Source: Liopterus haemorrhoidalis
Lineage: Eukaryota > Arthropoda > Insecta > Coleoptera > Dytiscidae
Direction of reading: 5' to 3'
NCBI GenBank assembly: GCA_963971575.1
Contig: OZ020611.1
Span: 55,027,381-55,091,380, forward strand
Length of the DNA stretch: 64,000 nucleotides
The notes under the pieces were generated by a model. It did no database searches. It was given only the letters and a program-made list of their open reading frames with translations, and was not told where the DNA came from. Shown here in pieces: positions 24,591 through 36,654 of this stretch. Made by a program: the position numbers and the translations under genes. The number at the start of each line of letters is the position of its first letter. Positions within the stretch are counted from its first letter, which is position 1.

Positions 24591-25935
24591 AATATTAGAG
24601 GCAATGAAGAAGTCTATGTTCAGTTGAGGATGAATTCGGCTGGTAGATGGCAATAAATGAATATCCCGTTTTGTCACGGTAACCAAAATTTCTGTTTCAT
24701 TACAGACAATGTGTATATTCTAAGTATTCGTTCTTAAACGATGTGTCATGGACTCTTGGAAATTTTCGTTGTACATAACATATAAATATTATGAAAGAAT
24801 GTCTAAATTACAGTACTTAAACGGTGGGACTCACGGTGAAAGTTTGTAATTTCGTAATTAGCAATGCTCTTTTTTAGCATTTCTCAGAAAAATGTTGGAG
24901 ATGAATAACGGTACAAGTAATGACCCATGAATGAACTGATGCAATGGCAACAGAAAATAAGAAAAAATAAATAAAAGTGAAAACTAATAACATAATATTG
25001 TGAAAAAGAAATAAGAGTCGGTATAATAATAGTGTTTACTTTTAAATCGTCATATAGGTGAAATAAATTAATTAATTCATGGGACGTTTCGCATTTATTG
25101 CAAGTAAATGCATCTTCAGCCTGTGATATGCAGTTATCATAAACTGTGAATAAAGTTGTGGTAGGTCATGTATGTACCAATCCTAGGTAAATACGAGGTT
25201 AAAAAGTTAAAAATTACAAAACACATGGAAAATTGTGCATACAAAATATAAATTATGTCAAGAATAGGTTACTATCAAGACGATGTTACCGTGTCAGTAT
25301 TTAAAATCAAATTTGATGATCACTTTCAAATAATTGTATTTTTTGTTTTTTTCTTATTGATTTAGTTTTTAAAAATTGAGTACTCTTATTTTGTGAGCAT
25401 GCCTCGTACTCTATTTGCTCTGTACTGCATTCTAACGTTTGAACTGACTATAGCATCGACGTTCTTATTGGTTTTCACCGCTTCAACAAAAACGAACTCT
25501 AACAAATTTACAATTACAGCGCTAACCTATCATTTGTTTTGAAAATAATACATGTTTAATATTCAATAGACAAAACGAATTTGCTACTGTAATACAATAA
25601 TAATGCCTTTTCAAAGTAATAAAAAGCGACGACCAGGCAAAAATATGTTAATTCTAATATTCAAATGGACGTCTACGGATTTCATAATGAAAATTTCCAT
25701 TTTCAGGTCATACTCTTCGTACTTTTTTTATTCTTACGTGCTAGCTCTCACGTACACCATCAAAAAATACTTACTGTTAGCTTTAGATCGCCCCAAAATT
25801 ATGTCTCCATAATTTAGTATTATACTGCATATTTAATAGTTATAAATATAAAAATAAAATAATAATTAGAAAAAATCACGCCAATTCGTTTAAACGTAAG
25901 TTTAAACGAATTAAGAAAATAACAACAATAAAATC
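24591..25935. other. No gene recognised
   Basis: AT-rich; a 69-codon frame at 25603 shows no domain. Confidence 0.45.
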
Positions 25936-25943
25936 TACTAGGC

Positions 25944-26535
25944 CAGTGGTTCTTAAACTGAGGTCAGCGTAGCCATTACCGGGGGTCCGCGAAACAATTT
26001 TGACATAAACTACAGCCCCCAACTTTTCGCTTTTATTCAATTAACTCATTTAATAAAAATCCTACATAATCAAGACTTTTTGTATTTGTTGTTATCTAAC
26101 TAGTTATTGATATAACTAAACAATAATTATTAAAATTTTAATTATTTTTATTAAATTGCAAATTATTTAGAGAAAACATATTACTGTGACATATCTATTT
26201 TGACTAATATTTGACCAAGAAATGTTTGTATGAGTTTAACGTATTATAATTTGTAACTTTTTTAATTCTTTTTGCTACTATTTTTATTCATTTTATGTTT
26301 TTTATTCTATGTGTATACTAAAAATGTTCATCTCTATAAATGCGCAAGACCATTTATTAAAATAACCAGCTATACATTTTTCTAATATTTATTAAAGACG
26401 TAGTGCCTATGAGATTACTGAGCCAGAAATTAAGTCTCAAGAACGATGTAAAATGCGAAGGTTGGTATAGGGTCAGCAAAAAAAAAATGTTGTTCATGAG
26501 GGGGTCCTCGGACTACATAAATTTAAGAACCTCTG
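25944..26535. mobile_element. hAT MITE, Buster-type end CAGTGGTTCTTAAAC
   Basis: Ends CAGTGGTTCTTAAACTG and AAATTTAAGAACCTCTG; flanks TACTAGGC and CACTAGGC match at 7 of 8 and have TA at the centre. The inner ends carry GGGGGTCCGCG and GGGGGTCCTCGG. Non-coding. Confidence 0.8.
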
Positions 26536-26543
26536 CACTAGGC

Positions 26544-27158
26544 TTTACAATACTCCATTAATAAAATATGTTTTTTCTTCTGAATAAAAATACTCTATTT
26601 AATATTTACGAACTGCTGGTAACTGAAACCGTGGATAAATATATCGCGAATACGGGAGTCCTACTGTACTTTCCTAAAAGAATTTTGAGAATAGTATTTT
26701 ATGCATATAATGCAGGCTATATTGCACGAGGTTGAAAAATGCCACTAGAGCCGTAGACGAGGGTTGTGATCATCCGTGTGTAATATAGGTATTATATGCA
26801 ACTCAAATACAATATTTTATCAACAACTATGTAGTTTTATCTTTAGAAAAAAAATTAATTTAATTTAAAATACAGAAATTCGGTTCGTTCATTGTAAAAT
26901 CAGTTAATTGTACGTACAACAATGTTTAAAATATATTTAATTATTGTTTTGTTTATTCTAACTTATAAATAATATTCTAGTTACAAAGATAGGCTGTGTG
27001 AGGCACAAATAATCATCGTTGCTGAGCGTCAAACATTTTAATTAACTAACTTACTAAAAAAATACTTGCTGTGTATAAAACGTTAATTATTCACGGCTTA
27101 GAGCGCATGTGCGTCCCATCATACATGATGTGCAATATGAGCAGCTTTATTTACATTT
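26544..27158. other. No gene; hairpin repeat and LINE tail fragments
   Basis: 26627-26676 holds a pogo/Tigger-like terminal sequence in reverse (CTGAAACCGTGGATAAATAT). 26745-26795 is a short hairpin repeat that recurs at 39815. 26985-27056 resembles the LINE 3' end at 48895 (ATCGTTGCTGAGCG ... ATTAACTAACT). Confidence 0.4.
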
Positions 27159-27166
27159 AGACACAT

Positions 27167-27576
27167 CAGAGCCGGCGCGAGGGTCTGAGGCGCCCGTAGG
27201 CAAGATTTAATTGAGCGCCTCTTGCGTAACTTGCTTTTTTCGAGCATGTCCAAATGTAGGCTAAAAAAAACGGTCTTCCCTTCTAAATTTCAAATGAAGA
27301 CCTAAAAAAAAGGTCCTAACTCCTAAATTTCAAGTAGACATAAAAAAAATTGTCGTCACTTCTAAATTTCAAGTGAAGACCTAAAAAGAAACGTCCTCAC
27401 TTCTAAATGTAAAGTGAAGACCTAAAAAAAATGTCGTCACTTCTAAAATTACATTTCACTAAATTACTTTTACATTCATTTGACATTTGGCGCTCTTTTG
27501 AGTCTCCGTCAGCGCCCCCCACGCAGCGGCGCCCGCATTCACCGCATGCCTTGCATGCCCGCTTCCGCCGGCTCTG
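27167..27576. mobile_element. hAT MITE, CAGAGCCGGCG family, five cassette units
   Basis: Ends CAGAGCCGGCG and CGCCGGCTCTG with exact duplication AGACACAT (27159-27166, 27577-27584). Five tandem units of about 40 bp (27262-27450) of the form AAAAAAAGGTCCTCACTTC followed by TAAATTTCAAGTGAAGACCT. Confidence 0.9.
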
Positions 27577-27584
27577 AGACACAT

Positions 27585-28799
27585 AATGCATTTATTATAT
27601 GATGATCGTAGATAAAAAGATTTATTATATTTCTAATTTCCTGTCCCAATTAATTTTACAAGAGAGATGCTTGAGTGGAATTATCAAGGAAAAAAAATCA
27701 TGAGCGCCCCAAACACATATGGGGACGCAGAGGCGTAGAGAGAAGGGTGAAGCTGGTATAAATTACCGGGGCCCGAATCCTGGATTATGTTTCTAACAAT
27801 TCGCTATCCAGTTTTATTTTATGTGACTCTGTTGCATAATTTCTATATGGTAATTGAAATGTGTCATAATAATTTAAATAAGACTGTTTATAGTTCCGGA
27901 CACCAGACAGATTTGATTGCACACTTCGTTAATAAATTTAGCTGTCATCAATTATCAGTATTTTTGGGCCTAATGTGGTATTTCTATCGGTAGCTTTCGC
28001 TTGGACAATGGGCATGTCACTTAAATATATCTTGTACATAATATTACAGAAAAAAATAAAGAACAATTCTACACACAGATTTTTATCTGTCATCGGGCAT
28101 GCAATTACTATTTTCCGGGAACGAGGGGGGGAATTATTGTTTTCCCAGGACCCGGGCCCAAAATATTGTTAAACGGGGGCCAATGTTTGATTTAGGCGCG
28201 CCTGTAGATACATACTATCAAAAGTTTCTCGCAGGATCTTTGGCATACTGCAAATTTCATGTACTTGTAGATTCTTTTTTAATTTCCAGGATTTTAAAAT
28301 TATTTTATTTCTGATTGAAAATTTGACATGTGTGTGTGTAAAAAATATCAAACCAGTTGAAATATTTGAGGTAAGTTTTTATATGCGGTTTTGAAAGATA
28401 TTAACGGGGCCAAAGGAATAAATCCGGTATTTTTACATCGTTTACTAATTTGGTTTCAAAGCAGGTTGTAACTGAAGCTCCGAAGTCTCACTCATTTCAC
28501 TTTAATATGAGGTTTGCTTTAATTTTTATGGCATTACGACTAAAGTAATCTCATAAGCAAAATGTATTATCTCTCCTCTGCAACCACTTATTATTACTTT
28601 TAATTTTTATTTTTAATTAATGGGATAACTAACAACAGGAGTCTTTAATTGGTTTTTTCAACAATTTGTAAATAATTATGTCAATCGTTTTGTAAATTTC
28701 TATTAATTTAACAAGTTTACATGTGTACAACGTTCTCTTCTTTTTAACTAATTTTTACACTATAAACCACGTTTAACTTATGTTTATTATACTTCATTT
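27585..28799. other. No gene; isolated GC-rich patches
   Basis: 27700-27780 and 28110-28200 are GC-rich with G and C runs of the kind seen at hAT ends, but no pair of ends or duplication could be matched. Confidence 0.4.
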
Positions 28800-28947
28800 T
28801 ATTTTTAATTATTTTTAATGGCTTTTGCAACTTTGATAATTAGCCAGGAAAATTCTATTTTTGAAAATTCCATGCCTGAACGGGATTTGAACCCGAGACC
28901 CTAGGAACGCAGGGCATTTATGGTACCACTACGCTACGCCAGTCGGC
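28800..28947 (-). repeat. tRNA-derived SINE, copy 1
   Basis: Read on the minus strand: a head with A-box-like TGGCGTAGCGTAGTGG, a B box GGGTTCAAATCCC, the body CCTGGCTAATTATC, and an AT-rich tail. Not a tRNA gene, as no cloverleaf acceptor stem closes. Confidence 0.8.
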
Positions 28948-28999
28948 AAAGAGTGCATTTAAAACAATAAAATCAATACGTGATCTTAACTTCAAAAAT

Positions 29000-29150
29000 G
29001 CCGACCGGCGTAGTGGTAACGCATGCGCTCAGAGTTCCTAAGGTTTCGGGTTTGAATTCAGGCATGCAATATTCATTACGAAAAATTAAAACTGCCCTGA
29101 CTAATTGCCTCAGTAGCAAAGGCCATAAAGGTCAAATTAAAAAAAAAAAC
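29000..29150 (+). repeat. tRNA-derived SINE, copy 2
   Basis: GCCGACCGGCGTAGTGG, then a worn B box (GGGTTTGAATTC), then CTGACTAATTGCCTCAGTAGC and an A-rich tail. Sits head to head with copy 1, 52 bp away. Confidence 0.8.
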
Positions 29151-29227
29151 TTCAAAAATTTCAAATTTTTGTTTCGGCCTAGATTTCTTTTGTTTTTCAT
29201 TAGAAACAGCCATAAAAAAAAATAGTA

Positions 29228-29634
29228 CAGTCTGTTCCAAACGGTTAAGCGGAATTAAATGGGAATTTAGTTTTTTTAGGTTGTCACGAGAATGGACCTT
29301 GCTTGGGTTATTTCATTTTTCATGTTGGGATGTCAAAATTTAAAATTCCAACAATGAAACCATGGAAACGAATGACATATGTCAAAATTAAATATTTTTT
29401 TTAGATATTTTAATGACAAAAAACTAAATAAATGGGAAATTTGTATTAAGAATGACACAAAAAATCAAAATATAAAGAAAATGACATTTTAAAATGATAT
29501 TAACCTTAACCAAAAAATGTTTATTGTAAGTACGATTTACAAAGCTTAAACAAAACGGCCGAAAGGCACGATTTAAACGATGAAAGTAACTAGATTGCAA
29601 AATCTAGTTCTGCTTAACAGTTCGGAACAGACTG
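29228..29634. mobile_element. TA-MITE-1, complete copy
   Basis: Ends CAGTCTGTTCCAAACGG and the inverse CAGTTCGGAACAGACTG, flanked by TA. The body holds CATGGAAACGAATGACATATG, a marker of the family (also 24130, 46320, 50300). Mariner-type by duplication; non-coding. Confidence 0.85.
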
Positions 29635-29637
29635 TAT

Positions 29638-29762
29638 ATTATTATACGAGTTTTATAAGACGATGTATTGTCACACGAGTTGTTTGGAATACGACGAGCG
29701 CAGCGAGAGGTGCTCAAAATAAACAAGTGTGACAATACGTCGTATAAATCGAGCATAATGTA
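29638..29762. repeat. Imperfect palindrome, 45-bp arms
   Basis: Left arm ACGATGTATTGTCACACGAG, right arm CAAGTGTGACAATACGTCGT, loop of about 35 bp. Directly follows TA-MITE-1. Confidence 0.75.
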
Positions 29763-30506
29763 CTATTTTTTATACTTTACATCACTTATTATACAGAAAT
29801 TTTAAAATTTCATTTATATAAAAATATCGAAATACAATCTAGGGACTTTTGTGAAATGCGGTCACCAAAGCAACAATTTTTATGATAACACAACACAACA
29901 GTAATTTGACAGATGTAAGACAACAAACTTTATTTTTGAATTTTCTTAATAATAATATTATAAAATAATTATCTGACATAATAATACTTACAAATTGCAT
30001 TAAATAAATATTTTAAGATATTTGAGGTTATCAATGACACGCCGTAGACGAGTAGTACTGCCAATTTCTTCAAATAAAAAGTTACCAAAAACAGTTTAAC
30101 AATAGCTTCTATTGTTAAAGTGTTTTCAGTGTAACAATATTATTATTGTGAACGCAAAGTATAAAAATATATGTATATATCAATTTTTATTATTTATTTA
30201 TTATTATTGTTTTTTTTTTTTTCTAATTGCGAACAGTCGTAGAAAATATGTTTGAAACTCACGTATAAAGCGTCTTTTTTCATTTTTTAAGGATATCATG
30301 ATTTACACTCAGGGGATCGCTACACTCACCTCCGTCTCGTACGATCGTAGTACAAGTTGAAAAATTACTGCTTTATGCACTTGTATAAATAACTATTTTA
30401 TCACCTAAAAAATTTTCTAAGCGAAGTAGTTTTTTTTTTATAATTTCTCAATACACGGTAAATTGGAAATAGGTTGTTTCTGAAATAAACCATTCAAGAC
30501 CTGTAG
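29763..30506. other. No feature recognised
   Basis: AT-rich, no supported gene. Confidence 0.45.
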
Positions 30507-30680
30507 AGCAGTGTTTCTGAACAGGTGATCCTTAGCAAAATTTTAGTGGTCCGCGAAAGGCTTGTAAATTATTATTTTTGAGATTTTTTGTTAATTTTCT
30601 GTGTATTTTGTTAATTTTTCAGTGATTTTTTATTACTAAGATATATGTAGAGTTTACATATACAATTTGTTTAATATAAT
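30507..30680 (-). mobile_element. Truncated hAT MITE, one end (CAGTGTTTCTGAACAGG)
   Basis: Matches the inverted right half of 51916-52191 (TTTTAGTGGTCCGCGAAAG). The other end is missing. Confidence 0.65.
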
Positions 30681-31925
30681 CTGTCTCAATTTTTTTAATG
30701 AATTTTAAGCAGTTTTTATAGACATTGGCATGTTAAGTTTTGTAAATTTCCTTACGATTTTGGCAAAAAAATAATTATAAATACTTTTACATTTTCACAT
30801 TTACGTCATTGTAACGTAGCTACCACTAGTGGATGTTCTGCTTATTAGTATTCAACGTACATTTATTATCTCACTCTCCAGCTCATGAACAATCATGCAT
30901 TCATGTTATCTCTCGCTAATATTGTTATACATCAAGTTTGTTGTTTATCATTTTATATTTTGAACATCAATTTTAAAAATTAATGATAATAAAAAATAAT
31001 GGGTATCATTGACGCCATTTGCACCATATTAATCTAAGATACTCCTGTCGCCAGCTATGACACTAAAGGGCGGCATTTAAAAACTGTTAAATATTTTATT
31101 AAAAAGGAAATTGTTAATTATTATTAACAATTTTCTTACGGAGTAAATAATACTCCTATTATTATTATTATTTTTTTTTCTTTTCTTCATTATTGCCGGT
31201 TGCTATTCTTTGAAGTGAAATTACTAAATTTCAGTAATATCATACTCATTCTACAAATCTATTATGAAACATCAGGTTTTCGTAAAATTTCAATTATTTT
31301 GCCAATATTTATCAATGAAAATTCATAATTTGAGTCAATTTAGAAAGTAGTAATTGAAGACATTAACAAAGTTCAACAGTCTTAATTCTTGTAATGTTCC
31401 AGTGAAAGTCACTAAAAAGACACAGGAAATGATTCGGTTCCAAGAGTTTTAGAAAGCGAAAAAATATTCGAGTTCTGGAAATTCCATTTAGTAATGTGTC
31501 TTATATCACATCCTGCAGCCGAGATGTCGATATATTATATACCTATTGTTTATTTAAATATATTTATGCAATGGAAATTTTGTTACCTCATTGTTTGCTA
31601 TAATTATTTAAATTACGATTAAAATTTTATATCAATTTAATGTGTGCTAATATATTCTAAGCACGTTGTAATTATAATAATAATAAAAATTATATTTTTA
31701 ACTTGGCATGTAAGTGGGTTTTCAGATGAAATTTTAACGATATAAAAACATTAAACAGACAAGTAGTCTCCTACCCAATATTTATTTTTCAAATTCTATG
31801 ATTTATACATACATAATAAGACCACGACAAAAGATAAAAGAATAGAATAGAAACAGTATCTTTACAAAATAGGAACTTTTTATCGACCCCCTCTATTTGA
31901 TTGGTTCAATGACATATACGCACAA
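30681..31925. other. No feature recognised
   Basis: AT-rich, no supported gene. Confidence 0.45.
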
Positions 31926-31927
31926 GA

Positions 31928-32105
31928 AGAATGTTCACGCAAATGCCGAAAGAAAAGTGCGCTCAGTCATAAATGCTCACACGAAAACGCCTCACATGGA
32001 ATTATGCTCACATAGAAAATTCCCCACACCAAAAATAACGCATAGTGATAAATGCTGACACGAAAATTGCTCACACTGAAATATGCTCACACGGAAAATT
32101 ACCCA
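31928..32105 (+). repeat. Degenerate minisatellite, core TGCTCACACGAAAA
   Basis: About eight to nine diverged units of 17-22 bp, for example AATGCTCACACGAAAACGCC and ATATGCTCACACGGAAAATT. Confidence 0.6.
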
Positions 32106-32640
32106 CTTTTATAAATCCAAACATGGCCAAATATTTTTGCTATTGTTATTATATTTCACATTAGTTAAAAAGCAAGAATGTACTATGTTTTTAAAAGTAG
32201 ACATATATAATATATTAATTTGAATATTTTATTAAAATATTGTTTATTTTTTTTTTTTTTTTTTCTTTTTGGTCCTAGCGTCAGAGGCCTTTAACCAGTA
32301 TTGTTATTAATTATTTAGCTAATGCAAAGGTTGGGATAAGGTTGGCAGCTGTTTTTGCGTTATAATTTGATATTGTTCTGTATTATGAACTTGTAGAGTA
32401 GATTGTAAATCAATATGTTACTATTTAGGATGTTTGAGGTTTTTAAGAGGTAGTTGTAGGCCAAGTCTTGATATGCCTGTTAGAAGGTTTGATCTGTTTT
32501 GCTGGTAATTGGGGTAGTGTTTATTTTTCATAAAATTAAATGATTTGATATTCAATTATTCAATTACCTAGTTAAAAATAAATTATTAGTGGTTATCACA
32601 AAAAAGATTTTCAATGTACAATTAAATGCTAATGTATTTT
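32106..32640. other. No feature recognised
   Basis: AT-rich, with a run of T near 32245-32265. Confidence 0.45.
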
Positions 32641-33005
32641 TACCGACCGTCAACATATGTAAGGGGGGGTATTGTGATCATACCGATTTTGACATTTCGA
32701 GATTTCGATGGATCTCCACGAATTGAGGTCCCTACATAACGTTTTGACTATTTTTAGCATGATGTCTGTCGGTCTGTCTGTCCGTCTGTCTGTCCGTCTG
32801 TCTGTCTGTCTGTCCGTCTGTGTGCACGTGCAGAGTTTATGTGTTTTTACCGACCGCCAACATATATAAGGGAGGTAGGTATTGTGATCATACTGGTTTT
32901 GACATTTCGAGATTTCGATGGATCTCCACGAATTGAGGTCCCTACATAACGTTTTGACTATTTTTAGCATGATGTCTGTCGGTCTGTCTGTCCGTCTGTC
33001 TGTCC

Positions 33006-33036
<31 letters not shown>

Positions 33037-33219
33037 TACACGTGCAGAGTTTATGTGTTTTTACCGACCGCCAACATACATAAGGGAGGTAGGTATTGTG
33101 ATCATACCGATTTTGACATTTCGAGATTTCGATGGATCTCCACGAATTGAGGTCCCTACATAACGTTTTGACTATTTTTAGCATGATGTCTGTCGGTCTG
33201 TCTGTCCGTCTGTCTGTCC

Positions 33220-33250
<31 letters not shown>

Positions 33251-33486
33251 TACACGTGCAGAGTTTATGTGTTTTTACCGACCGCCAACATACATAAGGG
33301 AGGTAGGTATTGTGATCATACTGGTTTTGACATTTCGAGATTTCGATGGATCTCCACGAATTGAGGTCCCTACATAACGTTTTGACTATTTTTAGCATGA
33401 TGTCTGTCGGTCTGTCTGTCCGTCTGTCTGTCTGTCCGTCTGTTTGTCCGTCTGTCTGTCTGTCCGTCTGTGTACACGTGCAGAGC
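32641..33486. repeat. Tandem array, four units of 207-214 bp
   Basis: Unit starts at 32641, 32848, 33062 and 33276, each beginning TACCGACCG. Each has a conserved 120-bp part (GATTTCGATGGATCTCCACG) and a 60-bp tract of CTGT and CCGT steps. Open frames here with QTDRQTD repeats are an effect of the tract. The last unit runs into unique flank (GCAAATTCGGCTGAAAG), as expected for an internal duplication of one dispersed repeat. Confidence 0.9.
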
Positions 33487-33757
33487 AAATTCGGCTGAAA
33501 GATTTTTATGAAACTTCATGTTTAAGCTTCTGCCATCAATGGCACGAGTTGATCAACTTTTGGTAAAAATCGGTTGATTAAAAATGGGAGTTTACTCGTG
33601 TCGATTTTAAGATTTTTGTGAATATTTCACAACAGAAAAATATTTCGAAAAAATGTATTGAACAAAAGTTGCTATAAAAGCAATAACTAACAACTTTTAT
33701 TTGAGACATTTTTAGATAAAACGAAAAAATTTTGAAAAATTTTTCGGATATTTTTCA
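33487..33757. other. Right flank of the tandem repeat family
   Basis: AT-rich; probably the rest of the same dispersed repeat. Confidence 0.4.
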
Positions 33758-33765
33758 GTTATATG

Positions 33766-34016
33766 TAGCGTGTCCAGATTTCAGTGAAGGGAAACCGGGA
33801 CAGAGGGAAAAAAAAGAAGGTCTTTGTTTCCTCCCAGATCCAAGTGAAGAGCAAAAAAAAGGTCCTCACCTCCCAAATTCAAAGTAAAGAGCAAAAAAAA
33901 AGGTCCTCACCTCCCCCAAATTCAAAGTGAAAAGCAAAGAGTCCTCACCTCAAAAACCGGGACAATTGACCTAAAACCGGGACAATCCCGGAAAACCGGG
34001 ACGGATGGTCACCCTA
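33766..34016. mobile_element. hAT MITE, TAGGGTGACC family, with cassette units
   Basis: Ends TAGCGTGTCC and GGTCACCCTA with exact duplication GTTATATG (33758-33765, 34017-34024). Three to four tandem cassette units lie at 33810-33955 (GGTCCTCACCTCCCAAATTC). The right end module GGGACGGATGGTCACC matches 10089-10742. Confidence 0.85.
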
Positions 34017-34267
34017 GTTATATGTAACGTTTCCATGGTCATGATAAATAATATCTCTGTTAGAAAATATTAGGCCAAGTTATTTCTACTCTGCTGATGG
34101 CGGTCGGTTTTGTGGTGGCCACAGCTGATTTTTTCAAGATTATTTTACAAAAGAAACGGGGAACAGGGGCGTTTCTGTTTCAAGCAGCTCGAAGAGCAGC
34201 AGAGAGATTTGAACTGCACGATATTATTATATTAAATTGATGGAAAACATAACTTTTTGGGGCAAAA

Positions 34268-34800
34268 TTGTATTTATGTTTCTACATAGTCTCCATTCAG
34301 CTCTACACATTTAGTCCAACGCTTTTCAAGACCTTTAATTCCTTCAGAAAAATAAGAATTATCGAAACTCTCGAAATATCCGTTTACAGCTCCGACGACT
34401 TCAGGATTTGATGAGAATTTCTTTCTAACCAACCATTTTTTGACTTTTGGAAACAGAAATCATTTGGAACCAAGCCTGGCGAGTTCGGTGCATGTTCCAT
34501 TAATTCGAATCGTAATACTGTAGTTTCACCATCGCAATTACCAGTTTGTGGGAAGGTGCGTTATCTTCGTGAAACAAGACTTTTTCTTTGTCCAATGAGG
34601 CTTTTTGGATTTGATTTCTTCGTTAAATCTATCTAAACCGACGCATAATACTGGCCTGTTACTGTTCCATGTTGCAAGTCGATAAAAATTATTTCTACCG
34701 ATTCGATACCTACCACTTTGGGAACTCATGGTATAGATAAACACTGTTTTCATTGAAATGTATCTACTTTCATGTTGGTAATAACCAAACGTTCATTACT
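34268..34800 (-). pseudogene. mariner transposase remnant (C-terminal half)
   Basis: On the minus strand 34753-34538 holds LDRFNEEIKSKKPHWTKKK. In another frame follow KVLFHEDNAPSHKLVIA and, further on, a worn tail with CRAEWRL. The family has KKKVLFHQDNAPAH, so the D of the second catalytic position is kept. Several frameshifts and stops. Confidence 0.75.
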
Positions 34801-35640
34801 TTTAGGACAGCTCGTGTAAATAAATGGTTGTGCTGAGTTTATAAATACAAAGAAAAACACGAGCGTCACAGTTGCCTTTTATCTGAACGACTCTTTACAG
34901 TACCTTTTCTAAGATCACAAATTCTTCACAATTCTGTTCAATAAATCATGTAACATATTGTCGGTGAATTATCCATTTAAGGAAAACATTTCCTTCATCC
35001 TACACATAAAATCATTTGCTATCAATAACATTTCTTGTGATCCATTACAGAGTTCTACATTACCAACTATAGAGGATGCAACGTTCATCGAAAAAAAAAG
35101 TACTAAAAATGTTCGCAACGAGTTCAGTTGAATTCCAGGAATCAGAACCGTTTGTTTCTGTCTTACTCTAAGCAGAGCTTGTTTTTATTTAACGCAATAA
35201 ATGTTAGCACAGATCTTAGTCGAGAATTAACGATGGCAATATTTAAAATTTGTTAGTTTTTAGATTAATTTTAGATATATTTATTACATTGTTAAAACAT
35301 TATGTAACACTTATTTTTAGAACATTAAATAATTGTTTAGAAAATATTTTGAAGGAAAAACATTTAAAGCATGTACAAAAATGCCTTTAAAAAGCAAGAA
35401 AGTTCATAGCAACTGTTTTATTGCAACTCCAATTTTGTTGCATATTGTTGAACTGTGTAGCAAGCACTCCATTATAAACTGATAAAGTACAATCTATTAA
35501 CCTATAAAAAGTGTGAATTAGCACACATTTCAGAATATCGTAGATATATAGTAAAAGATAACATTTCTGAGCATATTTTTGACTATTATCGCATCAAAAT
35601 CCTTTTGCTTTTTTGAAAATCAATTATAAAGAGCATACTG
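34801..35640. other. No gene; head of repeat A near 35515
   Basis: TTAGCACACATTTCAGAATAT at 35518 onward is the module that heads repeat A copies. Confidence 0.4.
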
Positions 35641-35644
35641 AACT

Positions 35645-36130
35645 GAAAATATACAAAACAATAATAAGACCAATACTACTATATGCAAGTGAGACACTCA
35701 TATTGTCAAAGAATGGCTGAAAGGAAGATATTAAGAGCAGCACTTGGACCAGTAAAAATTGGGGAGAGCGAATATAGGCAGAAAATGAATCATGAGATAT
35801 TAGAAGTACTGGAAGGGGACGATGTATTAAGAAAAATTAAGCAACAGCGAGTAAGATGGCTTGGGCATGTATGGCGAGGAGAAGAAACATCTATTGCATG
35901 TTCAGCGTTACAGTGGGAACCAGGGAGGAAAAGAAAACGGGGAAGACCAAAGTTAACATGGATGCAAGTAGAAGGAGATCTGAAAATAGCCGGAATAACG
36001 AGATGGAGAAATAAAGTTAGGAACAGACAACTATGGAGAGATTACAAAGAAGATTTAATGCGAGATATAGGAATTGATCCATCCTGAAAAAGGTTTTAGA
36101 AAGCCCAAAGGGCGGCGTAACCCCGTAGAG
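35645..36130 (+). pseudogene. RTE-like LINE ORF2 C terminus and 3' end
   Basis: KIYKTIIRPILLYASE opens the fragment. After a frame break, the frame from 35683 reads KIKQQRVRWLGHVWRGEE, RKRKRGRPKLTWMQVEGD and RQLWRDYKEDLM to a stop at 36087. The family ends with GCCCAAAGGGCGGCGTAACC as here. The start at 35683 is not a real start codon. Confidence 0.8.
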
Positions 36131-36183
36131 ATGTTTAGACATTTATTATATTATATTAGTATAAAGAACTTTCATTTAACGCA

Positions 36184-36350
36184 GTGGTATCCAACAACAG
36201 CCCGCGGGCCTGATCCGGCCCAAGACAAGTTTTTAACTGGCCCGCACTAAAATTATTTTGACCGACTACCCAAGTGATGTGACATATGGTCCGCGGAACT
36301 ATTCCGGAAGACAAATTTTTAAACGACCCGTACCAAATTACCACTAAATT
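36184..36350 (+). mobile_element. Truncated hAT end (CAGTGGTATCCAAC)
   Basis: CAGTGGTATCCAACAACAGCC followed by GC-rich CCCGCGGGCC is the form of Buster-type ends. No partner end found. Confidence 0.45.
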
Positions 36351-36654
36351 GATTTTCTGAAACTCTACTTGTCTGATATACTTAAAGCGAAAAATTTAAA
36401 TAATTCTGACACTAAATTATAATCAACTCTCAACCGAATCATAACTTATGATAATAATGGGCGGAGCTTTTAAATATGAACGCTACGCAACTTGCATTAC
36501 ACTTAGTCTACCTAGCCTACAAAATCGATTTGCTGCTGTAAATTTTTTTTATTATCTTTAAAGGAAGACGTACACATACCCATAAATAAAAAATTCATAA
36601 GGTTTATTAATCTAATTTAGCCATGGATTATTAATTTTGTTAAAAAAAAAAAAC

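Noticed and set aside
28860..28947. tRNA gene
   Set aside because: A and B boxes are present but no cloverleaf forms, and two more copies with the same body and tail show it to be a SINE.
28980..29225. 81-codon frame
   Set aside because: Lies over a SINE copy and its A-rich tail.
32641..33486. CRISPR-like array
   Set aside because: Units are contiguous 0.21-kb tandem copies without spacers, in a eukaryotic setting.
32650..33488. Frames with QTDRQTD repeats and their opposites with LSVRLSV
   Set aside because: Product of the CTGT tract, whose period of four has no stop in several frames; not coding.
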